A stretch of 23,203 nucleotides of DNA from Halieaceae bacterium (GCA_003523185.1 DPGN01000033.1:17182-40384); one strand, 5' to 3'. Shown: positions 17,048 through 23,203, numbered from the stretch's first letter. Notes: generated from the letters alone by a model not told the origin. Numbers and translations: made by a program.

Positions 17048-17088
17048 GTTCCCAGATTGTTCCCAGTTTTCCTGATTTTCGTGCCCAG
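17048..17088 (+). repeat. Phased GTTCCCAG repeats, left cluster
   Basis: GTTCCCAG at 17048 and 17059 and GTGCCCAG at 17081 start 11 and 22 bp apart, so they fall on one face of the helix. The 17-bp stretch 17050-17066 is identical to 18452-18468 at the other end of the element. The spacing and position next to an att site suggest arm-type binding sites of a tyrosine integrase. That reading is inference. Confidence 0.6.
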
Positions 17089-17116
17089 TATTAGCTCGAT
17101 CCGCAGGTAAGACTTA

Positions 17117-17130
17117 TGTTCATGTGAACA
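17117..17130. promoter_or_regulatory. Inverted repeat TGTTCA-N2-TGAACA (operator candidate)
   Basis: A six-base inverted repeat with a two-base centre. It shares the form TGTTC-N4-GAACA with 17347-17360, 230 bp downstream. Both lie only in the non-coding part before the element's single gene, so they may be operators of one repressor. No such repressor is encoded in the element. Confidence 0.4.
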
Positions 17131-17346
17131 AAAGTCGCGCTTCATATTCTTGTCTGACTGAATTGTTGAAAACTTTTCGTGAAAACGAAATGCGTTTTGA
17201 CGATTAGTTGGTAAATAGACCCCGTGGAGATCACGCTTGATCCGACGTCGCTAATCAACAGTGTGGGGAGCGGTAAGAGGTGTAAGTTACTGGCCCTGAT
17301 TGTTTGCAGTTTTCGGGGAATCGTTGTGGTTAGACATTTCTACTTT

Positions 17347-17360
17347 TGTTCCGCGGAACA
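17347..17360. promoter_or_regulatory. Perfect 14-bp palindrome TGTTCCGCGGAACA (operator candidate)
   Basis: Perfectly symmetrical and 110 bp before the ATG of the membrane-protein gene. It is of the same TGTTC-N4-GAACA type as 17117-17130. It is a suitable site for a dimeric regulator controlling that gene; the protein that binds is unknown. Confidence 0.45.
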
Positions 17361-17470
17361 TAAGTTGTGGTGCTTTTTAATCGTGTACACCGTTGCTTGT
17401 ATTCATTAACCGAGAATGGCCTACTCAACCCTCGGTACATAACAGCTGCAAGGTCAATTAGAGGAGTCAG

Positions 17471-18424
17471 ATGTTTACACAAGTGAGAACCCTTCCAATC
17501 ATTGGTTTAGCGTGGTTCGTGGCAACTCTAGTATTCTTTATCACGCAAACTGGTTTATCTGCGGTACCACCGATAGCAGTGGATGCTCTGTCGAGTCTTT
17601 TTTTAACTTACTTTCCAGTACTCGCTCTGTGCGTGTTTTTGCTGTTGTATTTGACACGCGGTAGAGACGCATTTGATTGGGAAACCCTGTATGCGCTGAA
17701 TAGAGAAAAAGCAGGGGTCGAGGTGCTCGCCGCATTTATTTATCTGTTGGCGACGCAATTAGTCCTTGGATTTTTCTTCGATGTTGGACTTCATTTCCCC
17801 GGACCTCATGTGTATGAGTCAGGGAGTTTTGCTTATCAACATGTGGTGGTTTGGACACTGGTTAATACCGTAGTTTACGTGCTAGTCCCTCTGCTTTGGC
17901 TTCGTGGGCAGGGACTAAATCTTGTGGAGTTCATGCGAGCCCTTCAGTGGCGAAGGAATATTTGGATTTTGATCGCATTTTGGGCTCTCGACTTTTTTGG
18001 ACCCATTATTGGGGGTGTCCCTTTTTTCTCCCACACTGCCGAGCAATACCTGGTAGGTATCCCGACCAGTATTCTGGTCAACACCTTTGGTGCAGGACTA
18101 CCAGTGGTCATTTTGATGCACGTCGTTGTCATCCCCCGGTTAATGCTGATTTACGAGAGCAAACTTGTGGTCATCTCAATCGCAGGATTGTTTTATGCGA
18201 TCTTCAGTTTGTTCGATCCAGGCGTGGACTACAGTACCTTAAATATGGCGACTCTTAGTGTGACTTACATTGTGATGACGCAAATGCTGGTTGGTATGGG
18301 AAAGGCGACGTTCACGGTAGTTACGGCTAACCCATTTATTCACTTTGTAACGCTACATGTGCTCAGTGCGAGGGTGCCCTTCGATACGGCCATGTATGCA
18401 GAGATATTTAAAAGCCTTGCGTGA
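17471..18424 (+). CDS. Polytopic membrane protein, possibly a catalytically degenerate CPBP/Abi relative
   Basis: A 317-residue protein with about eight hydrophobic segments (near 8-30, 40-62, 83-105, 122-145, 163-183, 197-222, 230-248, 262-300), certainly in the inner membrane. GAGGAG stands 6 bp before the ATG. I recognise no family outright. AGLPVVILMHVVVIPRL (208-224) lines up over its whole length with the first CPBP protease motif (consensus as I recall it: AG-x-x-E-E-x-L-F-R-G-x-x-L-P-R-L), with V212/V213 in place of the Glu pair and H217 in place of Arg. YAIFSL (242-247) matches F-x-x-x-H with Ser for His, and H296 keeps the last motif His. If the match is real, it is an inactive member of the CPBP/Abi group. 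It is the only gene in the tRNA-Met element and hence its cargo. Confidence 0.6.
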   Translation: MFTQVRTLPIIGLAWFVATLVFFITQTGLSAVPPIAVDALSSLFLTYFPVLALCVFLLLYLTRGRDAFDWETLYALNREKAGVEVLAAFIYLLATQLVLGFFFDVGLHFPGPHVYESGSFAYQHVVVWTLVNTVVYVLVPLLWLRGQGLNLVEFMRALQWRRNIWILIAFWALDFFGPIIGGVPFFSHTAEQYLVGIPTSILVNTFGAGLPVVILMHVVVIPRLMLIYESKLVVISIAGLFYAIFSLFDPGVDYSTLNMATLSVTYIVMTQMLVGMGKATFTVVTANPFIHFVTLHVLSARVPFDTAMYAEIFKSLA

Positions 18425-18449
18425 CGTAGATTTTTATTTGCTCTCTGTG

Positions 18450-18487
18450 TGTCCCAGATTGTTCCCAGATACTTTTATCGTTCCCAG
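18450..18487 (+). repeat. GTTCCCAG repeats, right cluster
   Basis: TGTCCCAG at 18450 and GTTCCCAG at 18461 are 11 bp apart; another GTTCCCAG is at 18480. The first pair shares 17 identical bases with 17050-17066, in the same orientation. The cluster sits between the stop of the membrane-protein gene and the tRNA, mirroring the left cluster relative to its att repeat. Confidence 0.6.
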
Positions 18488-18492
18488 AAACG

Positions 18493-18520
18493 AAAAAATC
18501 AGCAACCTAAGTCACTGATT
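18493..18520 (-). terminator. Rho-independent terminator-like hairpin after the intact tRNA-Met
   Basis: On the minus strand AATCAG...CTGATT with weaker inner pairs (GAC/GTT) is followed by a run of T that overlaps the 3' arm (six A on the plus strand at 18493-18498). It begins 13 bp after the tRNA CCA. It lies inside the element, so it would be supplied by the element and not by the ancestral tRNA locus. Confidence 0.5.
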
Positions 18521-18533
18521 CTTTGTAAGAAAA

Positions 18534-18579
18534 TGGTAGCTACGGGTGGACTTGAACCACCGACCCCAGCATTATGAAT
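18534..18579 (-). repeat. Proximal att-like repeat inside the intact tRNA-Met
   Basis: The partner of 16915-16960, identical over 46 bp. It starts at the last base of the 5' anticodon stem and runs to CCA. The anticodon loop at the edge of the repeat is a known crossover region for tyrosine recombinases that use tRNA genes. Confidence 0.85.
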
Positions 18580-18610
18580 GCTGTGCTCTAACCAGCTGAG
18601 CTACGTAGCC
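18534..18610 (-). tRNA. tRNA-Met (CAT), elongator type, CCA encoded
   Basis: 77 nt fold as a complete cloverleaf. Acceptor GGCTACG pairs with CGTAGCT (the first pair is G-U), and the D stem is GCTC/GAGC. The anticodon stem CAGCA/TGCTG has loop TTCATAA, and the T stem is GGTGG/CCACC with TTCAAGT. The discriminator A and CCA follow. The 5' half closely resembles E. coli elongator tRNA-Met. A tRNA-Met next to ychF is also the Pseudomonas arrangement. Everything from the anticodon loop onward is duplicated at 16915-16960. Confidence 0.96.
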
Positions 18611-18622
18611 ACAAGGGCGCGT

Positions 18623-18651
18623 AGTTTGGCGAGAAATACGTCACAGGTCAA
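18623..18651 (-). promoter_or_regulatory. Probable promoter of tRNA-Met
   Basis: Minus-strand TTGACC (18646-18651), a 17-bp spacer, then CAAACT (18623-18628), followed by a GC-rich discriminator (CGCGCCC). Such discriminators are typical of stable-RNA promoters under stringent control. Transcription would begin a few bases before the tRNA 5' end at 18610. The -10 is a weak match, so confidence is moderate. Confidence 0.55.
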
Positions 18652-18723
18652 TTAGCATTCGCTTGAATTTCCCAAATTTATGGTCATAACTGTTAGTGAA
18701 TACGAACAACAGAGCGGCTATAA

Positions 18724-19740
18724 ATGCTTGGCGCCATCAAACGCTTTTTTCGAAGAAATGATGACAGTCTGAGGCAGTCATCTCTTCTCGGCCTGGTTAG
18801 CGGTGAACTTTGCCCAGGTGGTGATTTAGTCGAGACCGATTGGATAGAGGCTCGGTATGAGATAGCTGAGGGAGATCTTGATTTCTCTGGTGTTTCGTCC
18901 CTCGCGAGCAAATTCGCTACCCGTATCGCCAGAGATGTTTCGGAAGAGAGACTTGTACTGCCTACAATCCCCGAGGTGGGTCTGGCCGTTAGGCGAAAGG
19001 TACAAGACCCCTTGTCGTCTACCGCCGATTTAACTCGGCTTTTACAAATTGATCTCACAATCTCATCAAAGCTTATACAGGTTGCAAACTCCCCCGCTTA
19101 TGCGGGTTACGAGCCTGTTAATACACTCAATCATGCGATTACGCGAATGGGCACGACTGCCGTAAAAGATATTCTGACCGGACTTACACTCAAACAGTTT
19201 TTTGTCACGAAACAGCCCCGATTACGAAGACGCCTCCGACATCTATGGGAGCATAGTGTGACCGTGGCGGCGAACTGCGCGGTCCTAGCAAGACACCAAA
19301 CAAACCTTGATCCTGAGAAGGCCTTGTTAGCTGGCCTCATCCATGACGTTGGCGAGTTAGCGATTATCCAGTACGCAAATTTGAATGGGCTTGACGATGT
19401 GAGTGATCTCGAATTAGAAGATGCGATCACCGAATTAAAACCGAGACTGGGTGCGATCTTAATCCGAAGCTGGAGTCTAGGGGAGGAGTTCGTAGCCGCC
19501 GCATTACATGCGGATGACTTACAGACGGTGACTAGCGGTGAGGTTCAGCTCCTTGACCTCATTCACGTTGCTCAATTACACAGTCAAGCGGGCATTGAGG
19601 GAGCAAAGATCCCCAATCTCGAGGGCGTGCCAGCTATTCGTAAGCTAGGTTTGGCGATCGATGGCGCGGAGAAAAGTATAGTCTTACTTAGGGAAGCCAG
19701 AGAGGAAATAGAGAGAGTTAGATTAGCCCTAGCAGCCTAA
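18724..19740 (+). CDS. HDOD domain protein
   Basis: A 338-residue soluble protein whose main part (about 76-275) is an HDOD domain: LPTIPEVGLAVRRKVQDP, LLQIDLTISSKLIQVANSPAYAG (107-129), NHAITRMGTTAVKDILTGL and LLAGLIHDVGELAIIQYA (201-218). HDOD proteins are HD-fold signalling proteins that usually lack phosphodiesterase activity. Here an HD pair (H207-D208) is kept, but the other HD-family metal ligands are not obvious. The first 70 residues belong to no domain I know. Target unknown; relatives act in cyclic-di-GMP and stress signalling. TTGAAT (18663) and CATAAC (18685) could be its promoter, back to back with that of tRNA-Met. It ends 6 bp from the convergent ychF stop. Confidence 0.9.
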   Translation: MLGAIKRFFRRNDDSLRQSSLLGLVSGELCPGGDLVETDWIEARYEIAEGDLDFSGVSSLASKFATRIARDVSEERLVLPTIPEVGLAVRRKVQDPLSSTADLTRLLQIDLTISSKLIQVANSPAYAGYEPVNTLNHAITRMGTTAVKDILTGLTLKQFFVTKQPRLRRRLRHLWEHSVTVAANCAVLARHQTNLDPEKALLAGLIHDVGELAIIQYANLNGLDDVSDLELEDAITELKPRLGAILIRSWSLGEEFVAAALHADDLQTVTSGEVQLLDLIHVAQLHSQAGIEGAKIPNLEGVPAIRKLGLAIDGAEKSIVLLREAREEIERVRLALAA

Positions 19741-19746
19741 ATATGG

Positions 19747-20841
19747 TTAGACATTGAATCGGAAGTGAATTACGTCGCCATCTGCGACCGTGTATTCCTT
19801 GCCTTCGAGGCGCCATTTACCGGCCTCTTTAGCGCCGGACTCACCCTGGTAGGTAATGAAATCGTCGTAAGCGACTACCTCGGCACGAATGAACCCTTTT
19901 TGAAAGTCTGTATGGATAACGCCTGCGGCTTCTGGCGCTGTCGCTCCTACTTTGATCGTCCAAGCACGCACTTCCTTTGGACCTGCCGTAAAGTAGGTCT
20001 GAAGATTCAGCAATGAATAGCCTGCACGAATCGTCCGATCGAGACCAGACTCTTCCATCCCCATGTCAGCTAGGAACTCGAGTTTCTCATCATCCTCGAG
20101 CTCAGAAATCTCTGACTCCAGCTTGTTGCAGATAGCGACTACCCAAGCTCCTTCACTCGCTGCATAGTCGCTGACAGCATCGAGGTGGGGGTTATCTTCA
20201 AATCCATCCTCCGCCACGTTGGCGATGTACATCGTCGGTTTCGTGGTCAAAAGATGCATGGTTTTTACGAGGGCCTGTTCATTGTCATCGAGCTCTAAAG
20301 CTCGCACCGGTAGCGCCTCGTTGAGGTGTGGCAGCAATTTGTCTTCCAGTAGTGATTTGGTTGCCACAGCGACTTTGTCGCCACTTTTGGCTGTCCGCAC
20401 AACGCGCTGAAGTTGCTTTTCACAGCTTTCGAGATCAGCGAGCGCAAGTTCGGTGTTAATCGTTTCAATATCGGCCAGCGGATCGATCTGGTTAGCGACA
20501 TGGATGACGTTCGGATCCTCGAAGCAACGAACAACATGTGCGATCGCGTCAGTCTCTCGAATATTGGCGAGAAACTGATTGCCTAGTCCTTCACCTTTTG
20601 AGGCGCCGGCAACCAGTCCAGCGATATCAACGAATTCCATCGTTGCCGGAATAGAGCGCTCAGGTTTAACGAGTCCCTCAATAGCGTCCTGCCGAGGATC
20701 GGGCACCGACACAACGCCTGCGTTCGGTTCGATGGTGCAGAACGGGAAGTTCTCCGCATCGATACCTGCCTTTGTCAGCGCATTAAATAGCGTCGATTTC
20801 CCAACATTAGGTAAACCGACAATGCCGCATTTGATGCCCAT
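19747..20841 (-). CDS. ychF: Redox-regulated ATPase YchF (Obg-like)
   Basis: Ribosome-associated P-loop ATPase of the OLA1/YchF family, 364 residues, full length. G1 is GLPNVGKST (9-17), G3 is the DIAGLVAGASKGEGLGNQFL segment, and the G4 position has N-x-x-E-type sequence (CNKLE) instead of NKxD, which explains the ATP preference. A TGS domain forms the C-terminus (FFTAGPKEVRAWTIKVG... to DGDVIHFRFNV). It is the last gene of the minus-strand set prs-rplY-pth-ychF, 11 bp after pth; the pth-ychF pairing is conserved in gammaproteobacteria. Confidence 0.97.
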   Translation of the reverse strand: MGIKCGIVGLPNVGKSTLFNALTKAGIDAENFPFCTIEPNAGVVSVPDPRQDAIEGLVKPERSIPATMEFVDIAGLVAGASKGEGLGNQFLANIRETDAIAHVVRCFEDPNVIHVANQIDPLADIETINTELALADLESCEKQLQRVVRTAKSGDKVAVATKSLLEDKLLPHLNEALPVRALELDDNEQALVKTMHLLTTKPTMYIANVAEDGFEDNPHLDAVSDYAASEGAWVVAICNKLESEISELEDDEKLEFLADMGMEESGLDRTIRAGYSLLNLQTYFTAGPKEVRAWTIKVGATAPEAAGVIHTDFQKGFIRAEVVAYDDFITYQGESGAKEAGKWRLEGKEYTVADGDVIHFRFNV

Positions 20842-20852
20842 ACTGAGGCTCC

Positions 20853-21452
20853 TTACAAATCTTCTTTCGTCTTGTCACTGCTGTGCAGACGCGTCATCGC
20901 TTTAACGTCATCTCCGTCGAGAAGCAGTGGTAAAGCGCTTAAAGACTCATCGATCGAAAGATCAATCAGTGCTTGTTCAATTTTGGATGCTTTACTCAAT
21001 ACCCAGCCTGATACCTTGCTTGCCTGCCCTGGGTGACCGATACCCACTCTGAGTCGCCAGAAGGCCGTAGAGCCTCCAATGGCTGGAATGACGTCCCGAA
21101 GACCGTTATGGCCCCCGTGACCACCGTCGAACTTGAAACGGCTAGCACCGGGTGGCATGTCGAGCTCGTCATGCGCAATCAGGATCTGCTCAGGTGCTAT
21201 CTGGAAATACTTGGCCGCCAAGCCCACAGCCTTGCCGCTAAGATTCATGTACGTGTCAGGAATCATCAGACGCAGATCGTGTCCCGCCACAGTACCTCTG
21301 CCCAGTCGTCCAGCTAGTTTTTTCTCGGACTTGAGATCGATACCGGTCTGTTTTGCGAGTGCTGAAATGAAATCGGCACCCGCGTTGTGGCGGGTGCCGA
21401 TATATTTCTCGCCAGGATTACCCAGACCGACAATGAGTCGAATACTGGGCAT
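20853..21452 (-). CDS. pth: Peptidyl-tRNA hydrolase
   Basis: Releases tRNA from peptidyl-tRNA that has dropped off ribosomes. The 199-residue protein has the catalytic His H22 in GTRHNAGADF, N70 in TYMNLSGKAV, D95 in HDELDMPPG and N116 in GGHNGLRD, matching the four functional residues of E. coli Pth (N10 of that enzyme corresponds to N12 here). It starts 5 bp after the stop of rplY and ends 11 bp before ychF, so translation is probably closely linked. Confidence 0.97.
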   Translation of the reverse strand: MPSIRLIVGLGNPGEKYIGTRHNAGADFISALAKQTGIDLKSEKKLAGRLGRGTVAGHDLRLMIPDTYMNLSGKAVGLAAKYFQIAPEQILIAHDELDMPPGASRFKFDGGHGGHNGLRDVIPAIGGSTAFWRLRVGIGHPGQASKVSGWVLSKASKIEQALIDLSIDESLSALPLLLDGDDVKAMTRLHSSDKTKEDL

Positions 21453-21457
21453 GGCAA

Positions 21458-22132
21458 TTAACTCTCGTCGCCGGCGTCTTCGCTTGCTGCGTCGTCAGCT
21501 GAGTCTCCCTCAGCGTCGTCATCAGCTGCACCGCCAGCACCTGCACCACCGCGTGGTGCAAGTACGCTAGCTACACCCATATCGCGATCATCACCCAGTG
21601 CAAGCGCAGTTGACGTAACGCCTTCGGGCAACTTTAGATCGGACAGGTGAACAATATCGCCCACCTGGAGGTCTGCCATGTCGACTTCGATGTATTCGGG
21701 AAGATCAGCGGGGAGAGCCAGTACTTCAACCTCGTTGACTGTGTGCTGGATTCGACCACCACCCAACTTCACACCCACGCAGGTCTCTTCGTTAATGAAG
21801 TGCAGTGGCACAGAGACTTTAATGGCCTTGTTCGCTTCAACTCGGAAGAAGTCAGCGTGCATAGGAAAATCCTTTGCAGGGTGACGCTGAAGTGCCTTCA
21901 GAATTGCTTTCTCTTTTTTGCCATCGTAAGCCACTTCGATAATGGCGGAATAAAACGCCTCTTTCTCGAGGTGCTTTTCGAAGTCCTTTCGGATCAACGA
22001 TAGGCTCACTGGGGCACTCTCGCCTCCATAAATGATGGCGGGTACTTTTGCTTCGAGTCGGCGAAGGCGGCGGCTCGCACCTTTCCCTTCATCACTGCGA
22101 AGCTCGGCTTCTACTACAAAAGTGTCAGACAT
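21458..22132 (-). CDS. rplY: 50S ribosomal protein L25, long CTC/TL5 form
   Basis: Binds 5S rRNA in the large subunit. The 224-residue protein has the L25 domain (about 1-95, ELRSDEGKGASRRLRRLEAKVPAIIYGG...) and the extra CTC beta domain (about 95-190) that E. coli L25 lacks. The tail is low complexity and acidic (about 195-224, Asp/Glu/Ala/Gly), longer and more acidic than I would expect of the family. AAGGAG stands 9 bp before the ATG. It follows prs by 67 bp and precedes pth by 5 bp. Confidence 0.96.
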   Translation of the reverse strand: MSDTFVVEAELRSDEGKGASRRLRRLEAKVPAIIYGGESAPVSLSLIRKDFEKHLEKEAFYSAIIEVAYDGKKEKAILKALQRHPAKDFPMHADFFRVEANKAIKVSVPLHFINEETCVGVKLGGGRIQHTVNEVEVLALPADLPEYIEVDMADLQVGDIVHLSDLKLPEGVTSTALALGDDRDMGVASVLAPRGGAGAGGAADDDAEGDSADDAASEDAGDES

Positions 22133-22199
22133 GGTCTGTCTCCTTTGAAAAACACCTGTGAACTTGCGACCGGTTCAAAGGTGGGTGGGTTTACGCTGC

Positions 22200-23150
22200 C
22201 TACGAATCGAACAGCGCGCTAATGGATTCTTCGTTACTGACGCGCCGGATAGATTCCGCGAGTAGGTCAGCAATCGTTAACTGGCGAATTTTCTTTACGC
22301 TTTTGGCCTCGTCGCTCAACGGGATGGTGTCTGTTACGACTAGTTCGTCCAGCTCGGAATTGCGTACATTGTCGAGCGCCTTGCCAGATAATACGGCGTG
22401 TGTGCAGTAAGCGACGACTTTTGTCGCGCCACGCTCTTTGAGGGCGTTGGCTGCGGAGCAAAGTGTCCCTGCTGTATCGACCATGTCATCAACCATAATC
22501 GCGGTGCGACCGTCGACATCACCGATGAGGTTCATGACTTCAGACTCGTTCGCTCTCGGACGGCGTTTATCGATGATGGCCAGATCGGCATCATCCAGTT
22601 GTTTTGCGATTGCTCGCGCACGAACAACACCACCGATGTCGGGTGACACCACAACCACGTCCTTGAAGTTACTGGCGACGATGTCGTCATTCAAAATTGG
22701 CGAGCCATAAACGTTATCCACCGGGCAAGTAAAGAAGCCCTGAATCTGCTCGGCGTGCAGGTCGACCGTGAGGACACGATCAACGCCCACACTGACCATC
22801 ATGTCAGCGACAACTTTTGATGAAATAGGTACTCGGGCAGAGCGCACGCGACGATCCTGGCGTGCATACCCGAAATAGGGTAAAACCGCAGTAATTCGAC
22901 TTGCCGATGCGCGTCGTAGCGCGTCGATGATGAGCAGTAGCTCCATCAAATTATCATTTGTCGGCTCACAGGTGCTTTGCAGCACAAATACATCTTTACC
23001 ACGAACGTTCTCATTAAGCTCAACAGTCACTTCGCCATCGGAAAACTTATCGACTTTTGCACTACCTAATTCAAGGTACAGCCGACTCGCGACCTTCTTA
23101 GCGAGATCACGGTTCGAGTTGCCGGTAAAAACCATCATTTTCGAAGACAT
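22200..23150 (-). CDS. prs: Ribose-phosphate pyrophosphokinase (PRPP synthetase)
   Basis: Makes PRPP from ribose 5-phosphate and ATP for purine, pyrimidine, NAD, His and Trp synthesis. The 316-residue class I enzyme shows the ATP-side flexible loop YFGYARQDRR (92-101), the metal and pyrophosphate site DLHAEQIQGFF (130-140) and VVSPDIGGVVRA (167-178). K195 is the catalytic Lys in IIDKRRPR, and the PRPP-binding loop is IMVDDMVDTAGT (218-229). AGGA lies 9 bp before the ATG. It is the first protein gene after tRNA-Gln in a conserved cluster. Confidence 0.98.
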   Translation of the reverse strand: MSSKMMVFTGNSNRDLAKKVASRLYLELGSAKVDKFSDGEVTVELNENVRGKDVFVLQSTCEPTNDNLMELLLIIDALRRASASRITAVLPYFGYARQDRRVRSARVPISSKVVADMMVSVGVDRVLTVDLHAEQIQGFFTCPVDNVYGSPILNDDIVASNFKDVVVVSPDIGGVVRARAIAKQLDDADLAIIDKRRPRANESEVMNLIGDVDGRTAIMVDDMVDTAGTLCSAANALKERGATKVVAYCTHAVLSGKALDNVRNSELDELVVTDTIPLSDEAKSVKKIRQLTIADLLAESIRRVSNEESISALFDS

Positions 23151-23174
23151 GCGTGGCGTCCTGCGAGTAGAAAA

Positions 23175-23203
23175 TGGCTGGGGCGGGAGGATTCGAACCT
23201 CCG
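23175..23203 (-). tRNA. tRNA-Gln, 3' end only (runs off the window)
   Basis: 29 nt ending in CCCCAGCCA with a T-arm sequence (CGGAGG-TTCGAAT-CCTCCG). The acceptor end resembles tRNA-Gln, and in Pseudomonas a tRNA-Gln stands just upstream of prs. The anticodon is outside the window, so identity rests on the 3' end and gene order. Confidence 0.75.

Larger units (their letters stand above)
16961..17470. other. Non-coding left part of the tRNA-Met element
   Basis: About 510 bp between the tRNA fragment and the membrane-protein gene. It is visibly AT-rich at 16980-17035. It contains the GTTCCCAG-type repeats (17048-17088), the inverted repeats at 17117-17130 and 17347-17360, and a small hairpin TTTCGT-gaaa-ACGAAA at 17175-17190. 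A 61-codon GTG-initiated frame at 17224-17409 lacks a ribosome-binding site and resembles no family I know, so I do not call it. Confidence 0.6.
16915..18579. mobile_element. Small tRNA-Met-integrated element without integrase (1.6 kb)
   Basis: The element is bounded by two identical 46-bp direct repeats (16915-16960 and 18534-18579), which are the 3' part of tRNA-Met from the anticodon loop to CCA. One repeat is within the intact tRNA gene; the other is a free fragment. This is the classic product of a tyrosine recombinase acting at a tRNA. The 1619-bp unit holds one membrane-protein gene, GTTCCCAG-type repeats at both ends, two operator-like palindromes and a terminator. No integrase, excisionase or replication gene is visible, so it is either a decayed island or an element that relies on a recombinase encoded elsewhere. 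A tandem tRNA duplication with later decay is the main alternative. Confidence 0.7.

Noticed and set aside
17175..17190. Hairpin TTTCGT-gaaa-ACGAAA as a terminator
   Set aside because: No T run follows on either strand and no gene ends nearby.
17224..17409. 61-codon GTG-initiated frame inside the tRNA-Met element
   Set aside because: No ribosome-binding site, no recognisable motif, and it spans the palindrome at 17347-17360; more likely non-coding.
18534..18610. G-U first acceptor pair of tRNA-Met as a sign that the element rewrote the tRNA end
   Set aside because: Both copies carry it and I recall the same end in other marine gammaproteobacteria, so it is probably native.
1..23203. CRISPR arrays, insertion sequences, rRNA genes, riboswitches
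   Set aside because: No regularly spaced repeats, transposase frames, rRNA sequence or familiar riboswitch consensus were seen on either strand.

Overview
The window looks like core chromosome of a marine-type gammaproteobacterium. The evidence is conserved gene order (miaB-phoH-ybeY; tRNA-Gln-prs-rplY-pth-ychF-tRNA-Met, an order also known from Pseudomonas), the cmoA-cmoB pair, a DUF1820 gene divergent from miaB, and protein sequences that read as gammaproteobacterial. A Halieaceae/OM60-like or related lineage is my guess. It is not proven by the sequence.

Layout. 1-2467 (minus): miaB (tRNA ms2i6A), a PhoH-like ATPase and the first codons of ybeY. 2590-2940 (plus): DUF1820. 2943-4721 (minus): cmoA and cmoB (cmo5U34 tRNA wobble modification). 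4782-5966 (plus): aspartate/aromatic-type aminotransferase. 5969-7909 (minus): Uup-like ABC-F protein. 8003-10548 (plus): COX15-type heme A synthase, a small Fis-type HTH protein and a zinc-free quinone reductase-like MDR protein. 10597-12465 (minus): alkyltransferase-like protein, a c-heme plus Vgb-type propeller fusion and a VOC protein. 12626-14746 (minus): molybdopterin oxidoreductase. 14924-15511 (plus): flavodoxin-fold quinone reductase. 15553-16698 (minus): M24 peptidase.

16877-18610 is the most unusual part. An intact tRNA-Met(CAT) on the minus strand is followed by about 1.6 kb ending in a perfect 46-bp copy of the tRNA 3' part, from the anticodon loop to CCA. This is the footprint of a tRNA-targeted integrative element. 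Inside are one polytopic membrane protein gene (possibly a catalytically dead CPBP/Abi relative), short GTTCCCAG-type repeats at both ends resembling integrase arm sites, two TGTTC-N4-GAACA inverted repeats, and a terminator-like hairpin after the intact tRNA. A second terminator-like hairpin lies beyond the distal tRNA fragment. No integrase is visible.

18724-23203: an HDOD gene (plus), then ychF, pth, rplY and prs (all minus) and the 3' end of tRNA-Gln. This block serves translation and PRPP supply. Much of the window concerns tRNA modification, ribosome function and small redox/detoxification enzymes. Several genes use TTG or GTG starts.
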